A DNA stretch of 35,153 nucleotides from a virus: the IMG/VR virus record IMGVR_UViG_3300042090_001017, positions 1 to 35,153 of that record; one strand, 5' to 3'. Numbering within the stretch: the stretch's first letter is position 1; each line of letters begins with the position of its first letter. Under the pieces are notes generated by a model that worked only from the letters and a program-made list of their open reading frames with translations, did no database searches and was not told the DNA's origin. A program made the position numbers and the translations under genes. This document shows positions 15,436 to 23,965 of this stretch, piece after piece.

Positions 15436-15659
15436 GTCTTTTTCCTCTCCGCCTCGGCCCTGTACCTCACCACCGCCGCCACCATCCTTCGGAGTCCGCT
15501 GTCGTCGTCCACCATTGCAATCGCCAGGGCGTCGATCGCATCCGGAGCGCAGAGTGCCTCGATCATCCGGTCGCGCACCGCCCGGTCGCCGATCCCGGCC
15601 CGCCAGAGCACGCCATCCATCTCTTCCACTTCCGTAATCGCCCGCCCCAGCGCCGTCAT
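15420..15659 (-). CDS. Small hypothetical protein (79 aa)
   Basis: A 79-residue acidic, helical protein (GRAITEVEEMDGVLWRAGIG; DAIDALAIAMVDDDSGLRRM). The ATG follows GGAGA at good spacing, 10 bp after the exported protein's stop. No recognised domain, no signal peptide. It could be a small regulatory or assembly factor tied to the lysis block. Function unknown. Confidence 0.6.
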   Translation of the reverse strand: MTALGRAITEVEEMDGVLWRAGIGDRAVRDRMIEALCAPDAIDALAIAMVDDDSGLRRMVAAVVRYRAEAERKKTCLTR

Positions 15660-15669
15660 ATCGGTCTCC

Positions 15670-16215
15670 TTAAAACGTCTTCCGGAATTCCACCCCGTAC
15701 ACCGGCTTGACCTCCGTTGCGGTGATCGCTGTGTATAGAAACTTCAGCACCACAGGCAAATGCATCTTGCCCTTCGAAAGCGCGTACCCGGCGTCGTAGC
15801 TCACCGCCACTCCCCCCGCGAACATCGCCGCGGTCACCGTGCCGCTCGTAGTCGTCGATTGCACCGCGCCGATTGCGCCCTGCCCGATGAAATCGAAATT
15901 ACCGCTGTGCGCCAGGTGGTACTCCAGCGTTTCGGTCACCGTGGCGTCGGTGGGCGCCGTCGCGCTCGGCCCCACGCCGCTGCTGATATCGGTGTTTAGA
16001 AACGCGTTCGAGCACTGGCCGGTCTTTACGCCGAACCCCGTGCTCACCGACGGCGACTTGCCATAGTAATCGTAGTAAGCGCCCCCCGACGCAAAATAGC
16101 TGAACGGAGGGGTGCTTCCCGCCGCGCAGGTAGTCGTCGTCTGCGCCCCCACCGTCGCCGCCAGCATCGCCAGCATCGTCACTATCCATCCAAACTGCCG
16201 TAGTAAATTCTTCAC
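15670..16215 (-). CDS. Exported beta-rich protein, possible small outer-membrane barrel
   Basis: Start chosen at the GTG at 16215, 7 bases after GAGGAG; a TTG five codons upstream overlaps the preceding stop. Residues 1-25 (KNLLRQFGWIVTMLAMLA then ATVGAQ) form a signal peptide. The remaining 155 residues alternate polar and hydrophobic residues, rich in Gly, Ser, Thr and Tyr (GGAYYDYYGK; SVSTGFGVKTG; GVAVSYDAGYAL; MHLPVVLKFLYTAITAT), and end with a terminal Phe (VYGVEFRKTF), as outer-membrane barrels often do. It sits among capsid and lysis genes. It may alter the host surface (receptor masking) or be a spanin substitute; both are inference. Confidence 0.7.
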   Translation of the reverse strand: MKNLLRQFGWIVTMLAMLAATVGAQTTTTCAAGSTPPFSYFASGGAYYDYYGKSPSVSTGFGVKTGQCSNAFLNTDISSGVGPSATAPTDATVTETLEYHLAHSGNFDFIGQGAIGAVQSTTTSGTVTAAMFAGGVAVSYDAGYALSKGKMHLPVVLKFLYTAITATEVKPVYGVEFRKTF

Positions 16216-16226
16216 GTCGTCTCTCC

Positions 16227-16955
16227 TCAAAACACTTTCTCTGTCCGGAACAGCGGCCGGTCTCCGGTCGCTGCCGCCAGTTGCGGCGTCGGCGCCACCG
16301 TCGCCGCCGATGGATCGAAGAACTTGTCGTAATCGCCGTCGCGCAGCATCGCCCTCTGCTCCTGGTATGCCGTCCTCAGGCTCTTACTGACGCCCCACTC
16401 GCCCGTACCCGAAAACTGCGCGCCCACGGCCGCCGCCAAACGCGCCGCGGCTCCCAGCCGGTTGATCATTTCGGCCACATCCGCGGGATCCGGATCCCCC
16501 GCCGACGCCGGCTGCTGCCAGGTCGATGGGTCCAGGCTCAATCCGCGCCGCATCATCTCGGCCGAAATCTCCTGCGCCACGCTGCGGATCCATCGCTGGA
16601 TCTGATCGTCGGTGATCGTTCCGCCGCGTTTGAATCCCGGCACCTCGCCGCACACCGCATCCACACTCGTCCACGATTGCAGCGTCGTGTCGGTGAACTG
16701 CGCAGTGAACATCACCACGCCGCTGGTCGATTGGTCCGACCCCAGCACGAACACGGCGACCTGCATCGTCGTCCCATCCGGCCCCGCCAGGTCTGCCGGT
16801 ATAGCGGCCGTCAACGTAGTACTGTTAACCAGCGTCGTCGGCACCAGCGTCGGACAACCCACCTGGGAGCCGGCGTCGAAGCCGGCCCCCGTCAGGGTAA
16901 TCACCGTCCCGGGGGAACCGGAGGTCGGTGCAATCGATGTCAGCGATACGCTCAT
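16227..16955 (-). CDS. Head-tail connector protein with N-terminal IPT/TIG domain
   Basis: A 242-residue protein. Residues 1-85 form an Ig-like IPT/TIG domain: SLTSIAPTSGSPGTVITLTG is the classic start (P-xSG-xx-G-T-x-x-L-T-G) followed by GFDAGSQV and a late VAVFVLGSDQST. Residues about 112-215 (TDDQIQRWIRSVAQEISAEM, then ADVAEMINRLGAAARLAAAV and GVSKSLRTAYQEQRAMLRDG) look like the helical head-tail connector (gp6/DUF1320-like) family. Placed directly after the major capsid gene, as connectors are. The TIG part may decorate the virion neck and bind carbohydrate. Such a fusion is unusual to me. Confidence 0.75.
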   Translation of the reverse strand: MSVSLTSIAPTSGSPGTVITLTGAGFDAGSQVGCPTLVPTTLVNSTTLTAAIPADLAGPDGTTMQVAVFVLGSDQSTSGVVMFTAQFTDTTLQSWTSVDAVCGEVPGFKRGGTITDDQIQRWIRSVAQEISAEMMRRGLSLDPSTWQQPASAGDPDPADVAEMINRLGAAARLAAAVGAQFSGTGEWGVSKSLRTAYQEQRAMLRDGDYDKFFDPSAATVAPTPQLAAATGDRPLFRTEKVF

Positions 16956-16964
16956 GGGTCAGCT

Positions 16965-18050
16965 CTACGCGCCGACCTCGCCGCCGGAGTCAACCGACGA
17001 CGTGTTCTTGTAGAGGATTCCCGCGCCGCTCGCCGTCAGCGTCTGCGCGTAGTACTTGCTGACGTCGATCACCCAGCGCTTCTGATCCTGGTCGTACCAT
17101 TTCTCCACGATCCGGCCCATCACGCCGGTGTTCCACAGGAAGGTTGTGGCCAGGTTCAGCTTGCGCCGCCCCGCGCCCGGATCCCGGTAGAACAGCAGCA
17201 CCAGGTCGCCCCAGATGTAATCGAGCGCGTGCGCCTCGCCCTCGGGCACCGTGTCGTACATCGCCTCCGCCACCAGGACCGTGGGAATTTCCAGCTTCTC
17301 GCTGGCCATCTCCGGTGTGATCTGTTTGTCCGGCGCCAGCACCGTCGTGCCATAAATGTGCTTTAGCACGTTGGGGTTGTTGCGGAATGCGCGCCAGGCC
17401 GGCCGTCCGAACAAAATCGTATTCGGCTGCCGTCCCACCGCTTTGGCCACCGTTTCCTTCTGCAAATCGAAAAACGCGATTGGATCGGTGTTCGCATTGT
17501 CGAGCTGGTACTGCCCGGCCGAACCGCCGAATACCGCCGTCGAAAGGTCGTACGACGTGCAGTTGGCTTTCAGCATGTCCACCAGGTTGCATTCCTGCGC
17601 CAGCAGCACCTGGTCGGTGGTGACTTCCGTGGTGTCGATGTCCAGGTCGATCGCCGGATCGGCGTTCGCCGGCCCCTCCCAGGGGTACCAGCCGCGGATC
17701 ATGTGGCCGTCGGCGTAGTACGGATTGCTGCTCACCGTCCAGCCGGTTTCCTTCGGCCGCGAGCCCGGCGACCGCAGATCCTGCCTGCGCCGGAAACGCT
17801 CGAAACCGTACACGAAGTACTTGTTGCTCTGCTTGTCCGCGGGCGCCACCGGTGCGACCGTCTCCGCTAAAAACGCCGCGTTAGTGTACGCGATCGACAG
17901 GTTCGTCAGAGCGTAATTGATGTGGATCTGCGAGAGGTCCAGGTTGCCCATGCTCTCGCTGGCCACCAGGGGTCCGGCGCCGCGCCCCGCGCGCAGCGCC
18001 TTTTCGAATTCGATTCTCCGTTTCAGCTTTTCGGGTATCTGTGCCGTCAT
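16965..18050 (-). CDS. Major capsid protein (HK97-fold type)
   Basis: A 361-residue protein directly after a decoration-type gene and the protease, the usual place of the major head protein. N-terminal helix EKLKRRIEFEKALRAGRG, then NYALTNLSIAYTNAAFLAET VAPVAP-like N-arm, YFVYGFERFRRRQDLRSPGS, a long spine helix and A-domain with TILFGRPAWRAFRNNPNVLK, IPTVLVAEAMYDTVPEGEAH and LDYIWGDLVLLFYRDPGAGR. The last 60 residues form the C-terminal strand region with FLWNTGVMGRIVEKWYDQDQ. It matches the E/T-type capsid proteins of Mu-like phages by these landmarks. GAGGAG precedes the ATG. Likely processed or scaffolded by the I-like protease. Confidence 0.88.
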   Translation of the reverse strand: MTAQIPEKLKRRIEFEKALRAGRGAGPLVASESMGNLDLSQIHINYALTNLSIAYTNAAFLAETVAPVAPADKQSNKYFVYGFERFRRRQDLRSPGSRPKETGWTVSSNPYYADGHMIRGWYPWEGPANADPAIDLDIDTTEVTTDQVLLAQECNLVDMLKANCTSYDLSTAVFGGSAGQYQLDNANTDPIAFFDLQKETVAKAVGRQPNTILFGRPAWRAFRNNPNVLKHIYGTTVLAPDKQITPEMASEKLEIPTVLVAEAMYDTVPEGEAHALDYIWGDLVLLFYRDPGAGRRKLNLATTFLWNTGVMGRIVEKWYDQDQKRWVIDVSKYYAQTLTASGAGILYKNTSSVDSGGEVGA

Positions 18051-18063
18051 GCGTCTCCTCCTC

Positions 18064-18492
18064 CTAGCTCACCGCCAGCGCGATCAGCTCCGGCTTGATG
18101 TACACGTAGACGATGTCCCCGACATTCGCCACCGTGTTTTCCGCCGTCCCCACCACATTGAACACCTTGGCGGGGTTGTTCAGACCCGACGCCACCACGG
18201 TCTCCACCGAGTACACGTCGCCGGCCGTGCTGTTGATTGCGACGTGGTCGCCCCGGTTGATCGCGCCCCCTGCCACGGCCGCCGAAATCCCCAGCCGCAT
18301 CACCGGCACGCTGCCGTTCTGGTTCGCCTGCGACGCCTGGGTGAACCCCAGAAACTGCGCCGCGTTCTGCGCCGTCGGCAGCTTGCAACTGCTGTCCGAC
18401 GCGCCCTGTACCACCGCCGCAAACTGCGTCACGCCCGTCGAGTTGTCGATCGAGTATGTGACGCTGAGTAAATTGATAGCTCCGCCCGTCAT
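18064..18492 (-). CDS. DUF2190-like capsid decoration protein
   Basis: A 142-residue, beta-rich protein with no charge-rich helices. The central part GISAAVAGGAINRGDHVAIN resembles the conserved region of DUF2190 proteins, which commonly sit next to major capsid genes and act as decoration or capsid cement. Residues 85-140 continue as strands (GDVYSVETVVASG; GDIVYVYIKPELIAL). Located between the protease and the major capsid genes. Confident in decoration role by synteny, moderate by sequence. Confidence 0.7.
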   Translation of the reverse strand: MTGGAINLLSVTYSIDNSTGVTQFAAVVQGASDSSCKLPTAQNAAQFLGFTQASQANQNGSVPVMRLGISAAVAGGAINRGDHVAINSTAGDVYSVETVVASGLNNPAKVFNVVGTAENTVANVGDIVYVYIKPELIALAVS

Positions 18493-18495
18493 GGC

Positions 18496-19617
18496 CTAAT
18501 TACCCCCCTTCTTTCCCTGGCCGGCGAGTTCCGCCCGGCGCAGCCGCTCCAGATCCCGGAACAGCTCCGGGCTCTCGCTGGCCACCAGCTTCAGCGCGGC
18601 GCCGTATTTCAGCTCGGGATCCATCCTCTGGACTTCCGCGACCTGCGCGTCGATTGCCGCCTGGATGCCCTGTAGCGAGTGCATTTCCACCCCGTCGGCA
18701 GCCGTGCCTCGCTCGCTCAGATCCACCGCCGGCCGCATGGAAGCCGCCAGCGTCTTGAATCCCTCGGGATCGGCCATCGCCGATTTTTCGAAAAATCCCC
18801 GTTGCGCCGGTGTGATCTTGCCTTCCTTCACTGCCGCGTCGATCGCCGTCTGCACGTCCATTGCGCGCATCACGTCGCTTCCCACCAGCGCGCCCTCGTC
18901 ATGCGGAAGCGAGGCGAAATCCCACCGCCCGTCACTCCCGCGCTTCACATCCGCCATCGACACCACCCGCAGACCCTCCACCTGCATTTCGGTCTCGGTG
19001 TTGTCGTCCGCCACAAGCCGAACCATGCCCGCGGCGCCGGCCCGAATCACTTTCGTGATTTTCACGTCTTTGACCTTCCTTCCTTCGACCGCGTCGCCGC
19101 CGTCGAAACTCCACCCGTCGCATGCCACCAGCGGCAGCTCCGGCAAACTCTCAAACAGCGGTTGCTTGGTCAGTGCGATGCTGGTCACCGTAGCTCCCTG
19201 CTGTTCTCCCGTCTTCTTGTCGCGTATCGACCAGTCGATCACCGGCGACACGTATTTGTAGTCCCTGGCCGCCACGCTCTGCGCGCCCTGATCGGTATAT
19301 GCCACCCAGCCCCACAGCACCCCGCGGCCGTCCGGCGCGTCCTCGATCCGCTTCAGCCACCCGGCCGTCGGTGTCGGCACGCCTTCCCGCGCATTCAGGG
19401 TCGAGTGCTCGTAGTCCAGCGGAATGTCCGCCTCGCGCTTCTGGAAGTTCGCCACGATCTGGTCGAGATCCTCGCGTGTCACCGCGAACTTCTGTTTCCC
19501 TTTGTAGCCGCGCGTAATCAGCGCTACCGGGATCCGCTTGAGCCCGTCCGCCGCCGCGCGCGAGTCGCCGATCAGCAGGCACAGCCGCGGTCGATCTTCC
19601 ACGTTGTCGATTGTCAT
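18496..19617 (-). CDS. Mu I-like phage protease / scaffold
   Basis: Prohead protease that trims the capsid, probably with its own C-terminal part serving as scaffold. The N-terminal domain has DIPLDYEHSTLNAREG (DYEH at 68-71), then GVLWGWVAYTDQG, and YKYVSPVIDW (residues 121-129), the Mu gpI landmarks D-Y-E/D-H and Y-x-Y-[LV]-S-P. A serine-type active site is expected in this family; His71 and Ser124 are candidates. The C-terminal half is helical and charged, with QTAIDAAVKEGKITPAQRGF. The ATG overlaps the previous stop (ATGA). Length 373 is typical. Confidence 0.85.
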   Translation of the reverse strand: MTIDNVEDRPRLCLLIGDSRAAADGLKRIPVALITRGYKGKQKFAVTREDLDQIVANFQKREADIPLDYEHSTLNAREGVPTPTAGWLKRIEDAPDGRGVLWGWVAYTDQGAQSVAARDYKYVSPVIDWSIRDKKTGEQQGATVTSIALTKQPLFESLPELPLVACDGWSFDGGDAVEGRKVKDVKITKVIRAGAAGMVRLVADDNTETEMQVEGLRVVSMADVKRGSDGRWDFASLPHDEGALVGSDVMRAMDVQTAIDAAVKEGKITPAQRGFFEKSAMADPEGFKTLAASMRPAVDLSERGTAADGVEMHSLQGIQAAIDAQVAEVQRMDPELKYGAALKLVASESPELFRDLERLRRAELAGQGKKGGN

Positions 19618-20009
19618 GCCATCACCGTGATGAACAGATTGCCGCTGGCCGAGTCCTGGATCGCCGCGATCAGCCAGCCGCTCGTGATCGCGAAATACTG
19701 CACCGTGTTCGCCGGCAGATAGCAGCAGGTGCCGTTGGCGTTCGCTGTTGGGCTGGTGCCGAATGCCAGGTGGCAGTTCTGCGTCGCCACCACACGCACG
19801 ATCGCACCCGCGATCGCGCCCGACTGCGCCGATGTCGCCGTGAACGCCAGCTTCTGGCTGGTGCCCGGCGTCAGCGCATCGTCCAGAACGTGCAACTGGT
19901 GCACGCCGCCAATATTGGTCGTCTTCAGCACTCCGCGCGTTCCCGCCAGGTCCGTCGCGTGCCAGTCGCCCGCAATCAAATTATTCGCTACGTTAGTCGT
20001 TATCGGCAC
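19614..20009 (-). CDS. Hypothetical protein between portal and protease genes
   Basis: A 131-residue, beta-rich protein (TKTTNIGG-like strands; QKLAFTATSAQSGAIAGAIV; QNCHLAFGTSPTANANGTCC). I place the start at the GTG at 20009 because a strong AAGGAGG lies 5 bases upstream; a longer frame starting at ATG 20042 lies inside the portal gene. It overlaps the portal gene end by 17 bp. The family is not recognised. Compact, Gly/Ala/Thr-rich and without charge clusters, it may be a second decoration or spike protein on the capsid. Confidence 0.6.
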   Translation of the reverse strand: MPITTNVANNLIAGDWHATDLAGTRGVLKTTNIGGVHQLHVLDDALTPGTSQKLAFTATSAQSGAIAGAIVRVVATQNCHLAFGTSPTANANGTCCYLPANTVQYFAITSGWLIAAIQDSASGNLFITVMA

Positions 20010-22344
20010 TGCTTCCTCCTTCGTCGCTGAACACGTACACAATCACGCACCGGCACTTGTCGCCGCCGTCGCAATCCGGATTCGGCGTGTCCGGCAGATC
20101 GTCCGGCGTGTCCGCCGTCTTCCCGTCGGCGTCGGCGCACTCGCCGCAGGTATTGATGTCGAGCAGCGCCGAGTAATAGCAGCTCCCGATCTCGTCTTTA
20201 AACTGCTCGTACCCCGCGTCGCGCCCCTCGGCGAAGGCTTCGTTCGCACCCTCGCCGGCCACCCCGTCGATCCACTTATCGCTCTGCCCGTCTAGGTCGC
20301 TCTCGATTCCCTGAATCACCTCGCCCTTCGTGGCGTCCCCCGTGTTCCGCATCCGGTTCGCCGCCACGTTCGCCGCCCGCGCCGTCAGGTTGTTCTCGAA
20401 CTTGCTCACTACCGCGTCGGCAAATAGCCCCACCTGGTCGCGCTTCTCGGCCGCCACCACGGCTTCGCGTATCTGCGCCGCGTCCGCCGGCTTCCGCCCC
20501 GCGAGCTGCCGCGCGCGCTCTTCGGCCACCTGCCGCTGTCCGAAGCCGGCGAGCCCGCGCAGAATCTCCTCCACTTCCGCGATCAGCTTTTCGTCCGCGG
20601 CTGCCGACACGCGGTGCAGGTTCCGCACCGGCGTATTCACCAGCTTGTTGACGATCTCCGCCTGCACCCGCCCGCGCGCCTTGCGCAGCGCCGCCGCCAC
20701 CTCGTCGCGCCCCTTGTCCAGCGCCGACACGATCTCCGCGGCCGCCAGCCATTGCTCCGGCCCTCTTGGCGGACGCCGCAAATTCAATTCGCTCGCGGCC
20801 ACGGCCTTGCCGCGCTTCCCGGCCGCGCCGCCTCCGTCCCACGGGCCGGCCGGCCGAACGTCCTTCGCGTCTCCCTGTCCAGCCTGCTCGCCCGCATTCG
20901 CGTCCGCGCCCCCTCCCGCGCTTTCCGGCTTCTGGCCCGGTTGCTGCCCGGGGAGATTTACCTGCCGCTTCGCCCGCTCCCGGATAATCGTCGCTGAGTC
21001 CGCCTCCGGAGCGCCCATCAGCTTTCGTATCCACGCCTCCAGCTCCGGCGTCGGCGTAACCACATTGCCCTGGCCGAGTTGCCCCAGCGCCTGCGCGATC
21101 GCGTCGAACTTTAGCGCCATCACGCTCTGTGGAATAAGCTGCGGATACCTTCCCGGCTTGATGCCGTCGAAGTTGAAATCCACCAGCCGCTTTACCGTCG
21201 TCTGCGAGATGCGCCGGCCAATCAAATCCGCCGTCGCCTGTAGGCCCATGAAGAAGAAATCCGACATTGTCTCACCCAGCGAACGGTTGCCGGAGCTGTG
21301 CCCCGAAGAGCCCATCATCATGAACTGCGCCAGGCCCACTACGGTGATCATTGTGCCGTGATGCTGGATGGCATCCTTCGGATCCCGCACCGTTCCCGTC
21401 ACACCCTCCAGCGCGAACTTCCATTCGGGCGGCAGCAATAGCCCGGTGCGCTCGTTGGCCGTCAGCGCGGTGAGCCACTCGAACGCCGTCGCAATATCTT
21501 CCTTTTTCGCGCTGGGGCCCATCGTAATCACCGGGACGCCCAGCCCGTTGCGCTCGCAGGCCACCGCCTCGATCTTGTAGAGGTTGTTCTTGATGAACCA
21601 GTGCTGGTACATTTCGCGCAGCAGCGCCCGGCCCGTGAAGTTCGCACCCTCCTGGCGAAAGACGAACAGCGTGCTCTTGTCGAGAGGCACGTCCGTCCGG
21701 ATGTATTGCCCTGCGCGGTATCCGAGCTGCTCAATCGTCTCCAGTTCGTCCGTCCCGGGTTTGCACAGCCACCGGTACCACGTCAGCGGCAGCCGCGCCG
21801 CCAGCTTCTTCAGCCGCACGCGGTTCTGATCCACGTAGTAGACGTCCTCATGCATCGACGCGCCGAAATCGAACATCAGCAGCGCGTTTTCCAGCACCGC
21901 GTCAAAATCAATCTCGCCGTCGAACATTTCCTGCTCGATAAAATCCGTCGCTTCCTGCTCCGTCGAGTTGGCGTCTTCCGGCGGCTGTACCATCCACTCG
22001 CCGCCGCGGATCGGCAGCTTCGACGCCCACAGCGTGGCCGCTACCTGTGCATCCGACCGCCGCATGCGCTCGTATACCATGTACGCCGTCGGCCAGCTCA
22101 GGTCGGCATTGTATTCGCCTAGCTCGCGCAGGAATCCGGAGAAGATCGGTGTGCCCGTGGCGCCGATCTCGCGCATGTCCGCGGCCGTCGCCGGCACGCC
22201 CTTCTGTCCGCCCCCGGGTGCGACATTCCACGGCTGGGAAACCTGCCCGATTTCCGTCCCCGCCGGCACTGCCGGTTGCGGCGGTCCCGCCTGCCAGTCA
22301 GATGGCGGTTGCGAGGTGAGTCCCAAACTGATCAGTTTCGCCAT
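19993..22344 (-). CDS. Portal protein fused to a minor head (Mu F / SPP1 gp7-like) domain
   Basis: A 783-residue protein. Residues about 60-450 are portal-like (Mu gp29 / DUF935-related): APVIRG-like clip region, GRALLREMYQHWFIKNNLYK, LGETMSDFFFMGLQATADLI and LVDFNFDGIKPGRYPQL. A low-complexity Gly/Gln/Ala linker spans about 465-515. Residues about 520-783 resemble the Mu F / SPP1 gp7 minor head protein: CYYSALLDINTCGECADADG near the end, followed by PDCDGGDKCRC, a Cys/His metal-binding pattern. In most Mu-like phages these are two genes. The portal forms the DNA gate of the head; the F part promotes head assembly. The start overlaps the terminase stop (TAATG). Confidence 0.85.
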   Translation of the reverse strand: MAKLISLGLTSQPPSDWQAGPPQPAVPAGTEIGQVSQPWNVAPGGGQKGVPATAADMREIGATGTPIFSGFLRELGEYNADLSWPTAYMVYERMRRSDAQVAATLWASKLPIRGGEWMVQPPEDANSTEQEATDFIEQEMFDGEIDFDAVLENALLMFDFGASMHEDVYYVDQNRVRLKKLAARLPLTWYRWLCKPGTDELETIEQLGYRAGQYIRTDVPLDKSTLFVFRQEGANFTGRALLREMYQHWFIKNNLYKIEAVACERNGLGVPVITMGPSAKKEDIATAFEWLTALTANERTGLLLPPEWKFALEGVTGTVRDPKDAIQHHGTMITVVGLAQFMMMGSSGHSSGNRSLGETMSDFFFMGLQATADLIGRRISQTTVKRLVDFNFDGIKPGRYPQLIPQSVMALKFDAIAQALGQLGQGNVVTPTPELEAWIRKLMGAPEADSATIIRERAKRQVNLPGQQPGQKPESAGGGADANAGEQAGQGDAKDVRPAGPWDGGGAAGKRGKAVAASELNLRRPPRGPEQWLAAAEIVSALDKGRDEVAAALRKARGRVQAEIVNKLVNTPVRNLHRVSAAADEKLIAEVEEILRGLAGFGQRQVAEERARQLAGRKPADAAQIREAVVAAEKRDQVGLFADAVVSKFENNLTARAANVAANRMRNTGDATKGEVIQGIESDLDGQSDKWIDGVAGEGANEAFAEGRDAGYEQFKDEIGSCYYSALLDINTCGECADADGKTADTPDDLPDTPNPDCDGGDKCRCVIVYVFSDEGGSSADND

Positions 22345-23738
22345 TAGAAGTCACGCTCCATTAACCCCGCCGACACCGGCCGCCCCACCAGGCCGCAATC
22401 CTTCGCCGGCACATACACCCGCCCCGGCCCTTCCGCCGCCGACACCATCAGCGCCAGCGCCCAGAATTCATCCGCGTGTCCCTGGTCCGTCCGCGTCGCG
22501 TCGAACCGGATGATCCCCGTCGGCCCCACATACCTCTTGATCGCCTGGCACGCTCTCCGCAGCTTCGGCGATTCCGGCAGCCGCAGCGTCCGCTCTTCGA
22601 AGCGCTTCTTCAGCGTCACGGCCATGCGCTCTTTCACGGGGACGGTCACAATTTTTCCTTCGGTAGTTTCGCCACCGCTCTCGACGCGCGCTCCAAACTC
22701 CACCGGTTCCACGCACGGGAACTCCTCATGCAATTCCTCGGCGAGCTGCGCGCCCAGCCCCGTCGCATCCATCGCGAACCGGCCGCCGCCCTCGCTCACC
22801 GCCGCCGCTACTTCCCTCGCGACTTTCTTCTGGTCCGCGAACCGCATGCGCGCCATTTCGATCATTCCGCGCACCACCACCAGGTCCGCCATCGGTTCGC
22901 CCACCACAATCACCGACAGGTCGCGCTTCCTCGCCACGTCGAACCCCGCGCACAGCCCCGGCCGCGATTTCCCGTCCCACACCGCCGACGCTTCGTCCGA
23001 CTCGCACGCCAGCACCATCTCCAGCGGAATATAGTTCTCCGCTCCCGACACCGGCACGTTGCAGTAGTCCTGCAGCCAGATCTCGTCGTCGCCGATGGCC
23101 TTCTTCTGCGCCTCGATATCTACCGGCATGCCCTGCTGTTTCGCCATGTAGATATCCACCCAGTGCCCGCTCCACCCCTCGCGCTTCACCGGCTGCCGTT
23201 TCGGCCGCACGCCATCGTGCAGGCCCAGCATTTTCGCCAGCTCGTAAAACTTGTTCTCCGCGCCCTTGAACGTCGAAGCCACGCGCACCTTATAGCCGCG
23301 CGTCGCGCGCGTCATCATGGCCGCCCAGATCGACCGCGAATCGCGATGCAGCGCGAACTCGTCCAAAAACACATCTCCCGAATACCCGCGCGCCGTATCC
23401 GGATTCGCCGGCAGCGCGATAATCCGGCCGCCGCCCGGGAAGATCGCCCGATGCTCGATAATCTCGGTCGAGCCGAAAAAGCCGTCTTCGAACTTGGCGT
23501 CCCAGGCCCGCGTGTGCATCTTGATCTTTTCCATCAGCTCCACGCTCTGCCGTTCGCTCGCCGAGAGCATGATCCCCAGGTCCGGTTTCTTCAGCCGGTC
23601 CATCGCCATGTCGAGCGATGTTCCGAACGATTTCCCCGACTGCACCGACGCCACCACCCACTTGAACCGGCTCTCGTCGGCGATCCACGCCTTCTGCCAG
23701 TCGAGCAGCGGAACAATCGGCTTGGGGCTCTCGTTCAC
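22344..23738 (-). CDS. Terminase large subunit (Mu gp28-like)
   Basis: The DNA packaging motor. Start GTG at 23738 overlaps the previous stop (GTGA), giving 464 residues. Walker A-like ASVQSGKS at residues 30-37, Walker B DVFLDE at 122-127, motif III VASTF at 153-157. The nuclease domain has GFDVAR (Asp267), AMDATG (Asp324) and HADEFW (Asp423), the expected acidic triad. It packages the head; in Mu-like phages packaging starts near one end and fills the head with host DNA at the other. The neighbours gp27-like and portal match Mu order. A longer N-terminal frame beginning at 23927 exists but is an Arg-rich shadow. Confidence 0.93.
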   Translation of the reverse strand: MNESPKPIVPLLDWQKAWIADESRFKWVVASVQSGKSFGTSLDMAMDRLKKPDLGIMLSASERQSVELMEKIKMHTRAWDAKFEDGFFGSTEIIEHRAIFPGGGRIIALPANPDTARGYSGDVFLDEFALHRDSRSIWAAMMTRATRGYKVRVASTFKGAENKFYELAKMLGLHDGVRPKRQPVKREGWSGHWVDIYMAKQQGMPVDIEAQKKAIGDDEIWLQDYCNVPVSGAENYIPLEMVLACESDEASAVWDGKSRPGLCAGFDVARKRDLSVIVVGEPMADLVVVRGMIEMARMRFADQKKVAREVAAAVSEGGGRFAMDATGLGAQLAEELHEEFPCVEPVEFGARVESGGETTEGKIVTVPVKERMAVTLKKRFEERTLRLPESPKLRRACQAIKRYVGPTGIIRFDATRTDQGHADEFWALALMVSAAEGPGRVYVPAKDCGLVGRPVSAGLMERDF

Positions 23739-23965
23739 CGCGCGATCCTCAGCAGCTCCGCCGCCTTCACCGGCAGCTTCGCTCCGCAATTGCACCAGGC
23801 CGTCTCGCTCACGCGTTCCGTGCGCGCGACGATGCGCAACCCGCCGCCGATCCGCATCCACGTCTGCGTCTTCACCACCGCCGTCGCAAACCCGTTTTCC
23901 ACGGCATCGCACCCGCACTGCGGGCACTTCACCAGCCTATTCTTGGTGGCGCTAGGCGATGCCAT
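23735..23965 (-). CDS. Small zinc-ribbon protein between terminase subunit genes
   Basis: A 76-residue protein with CPQCGC near residue 14-19 and CNCG near 58-61, a zinc ribbon. The ATG lies inside the end of the gp27-like gene (14 bp overlap) and its stop overlaps the terminase GTG. Basic C-terminus KAAELLRIAR. Could be a DNA-binding accessory to packaging. Not a standard member of the Mu gp27-gp28 module, so probably an insertion between them. Confidence 0.65.
   Translation of the reverse strand: MASPSATKNRLVKCPQCGCDAVENGFATAVVKTQTWMRIGGGLRIVARTERVSETAWCNCGAKLPVKAAELLRIAR

Noticed and set aside
23739-23927. Longer terminase N-terminus starting at 23927
   Set aside because: Arg-rich and overlaps the zinc-ribbon gene; the GTG at 23738 fits the GTGA coupling and the usual terminase length.
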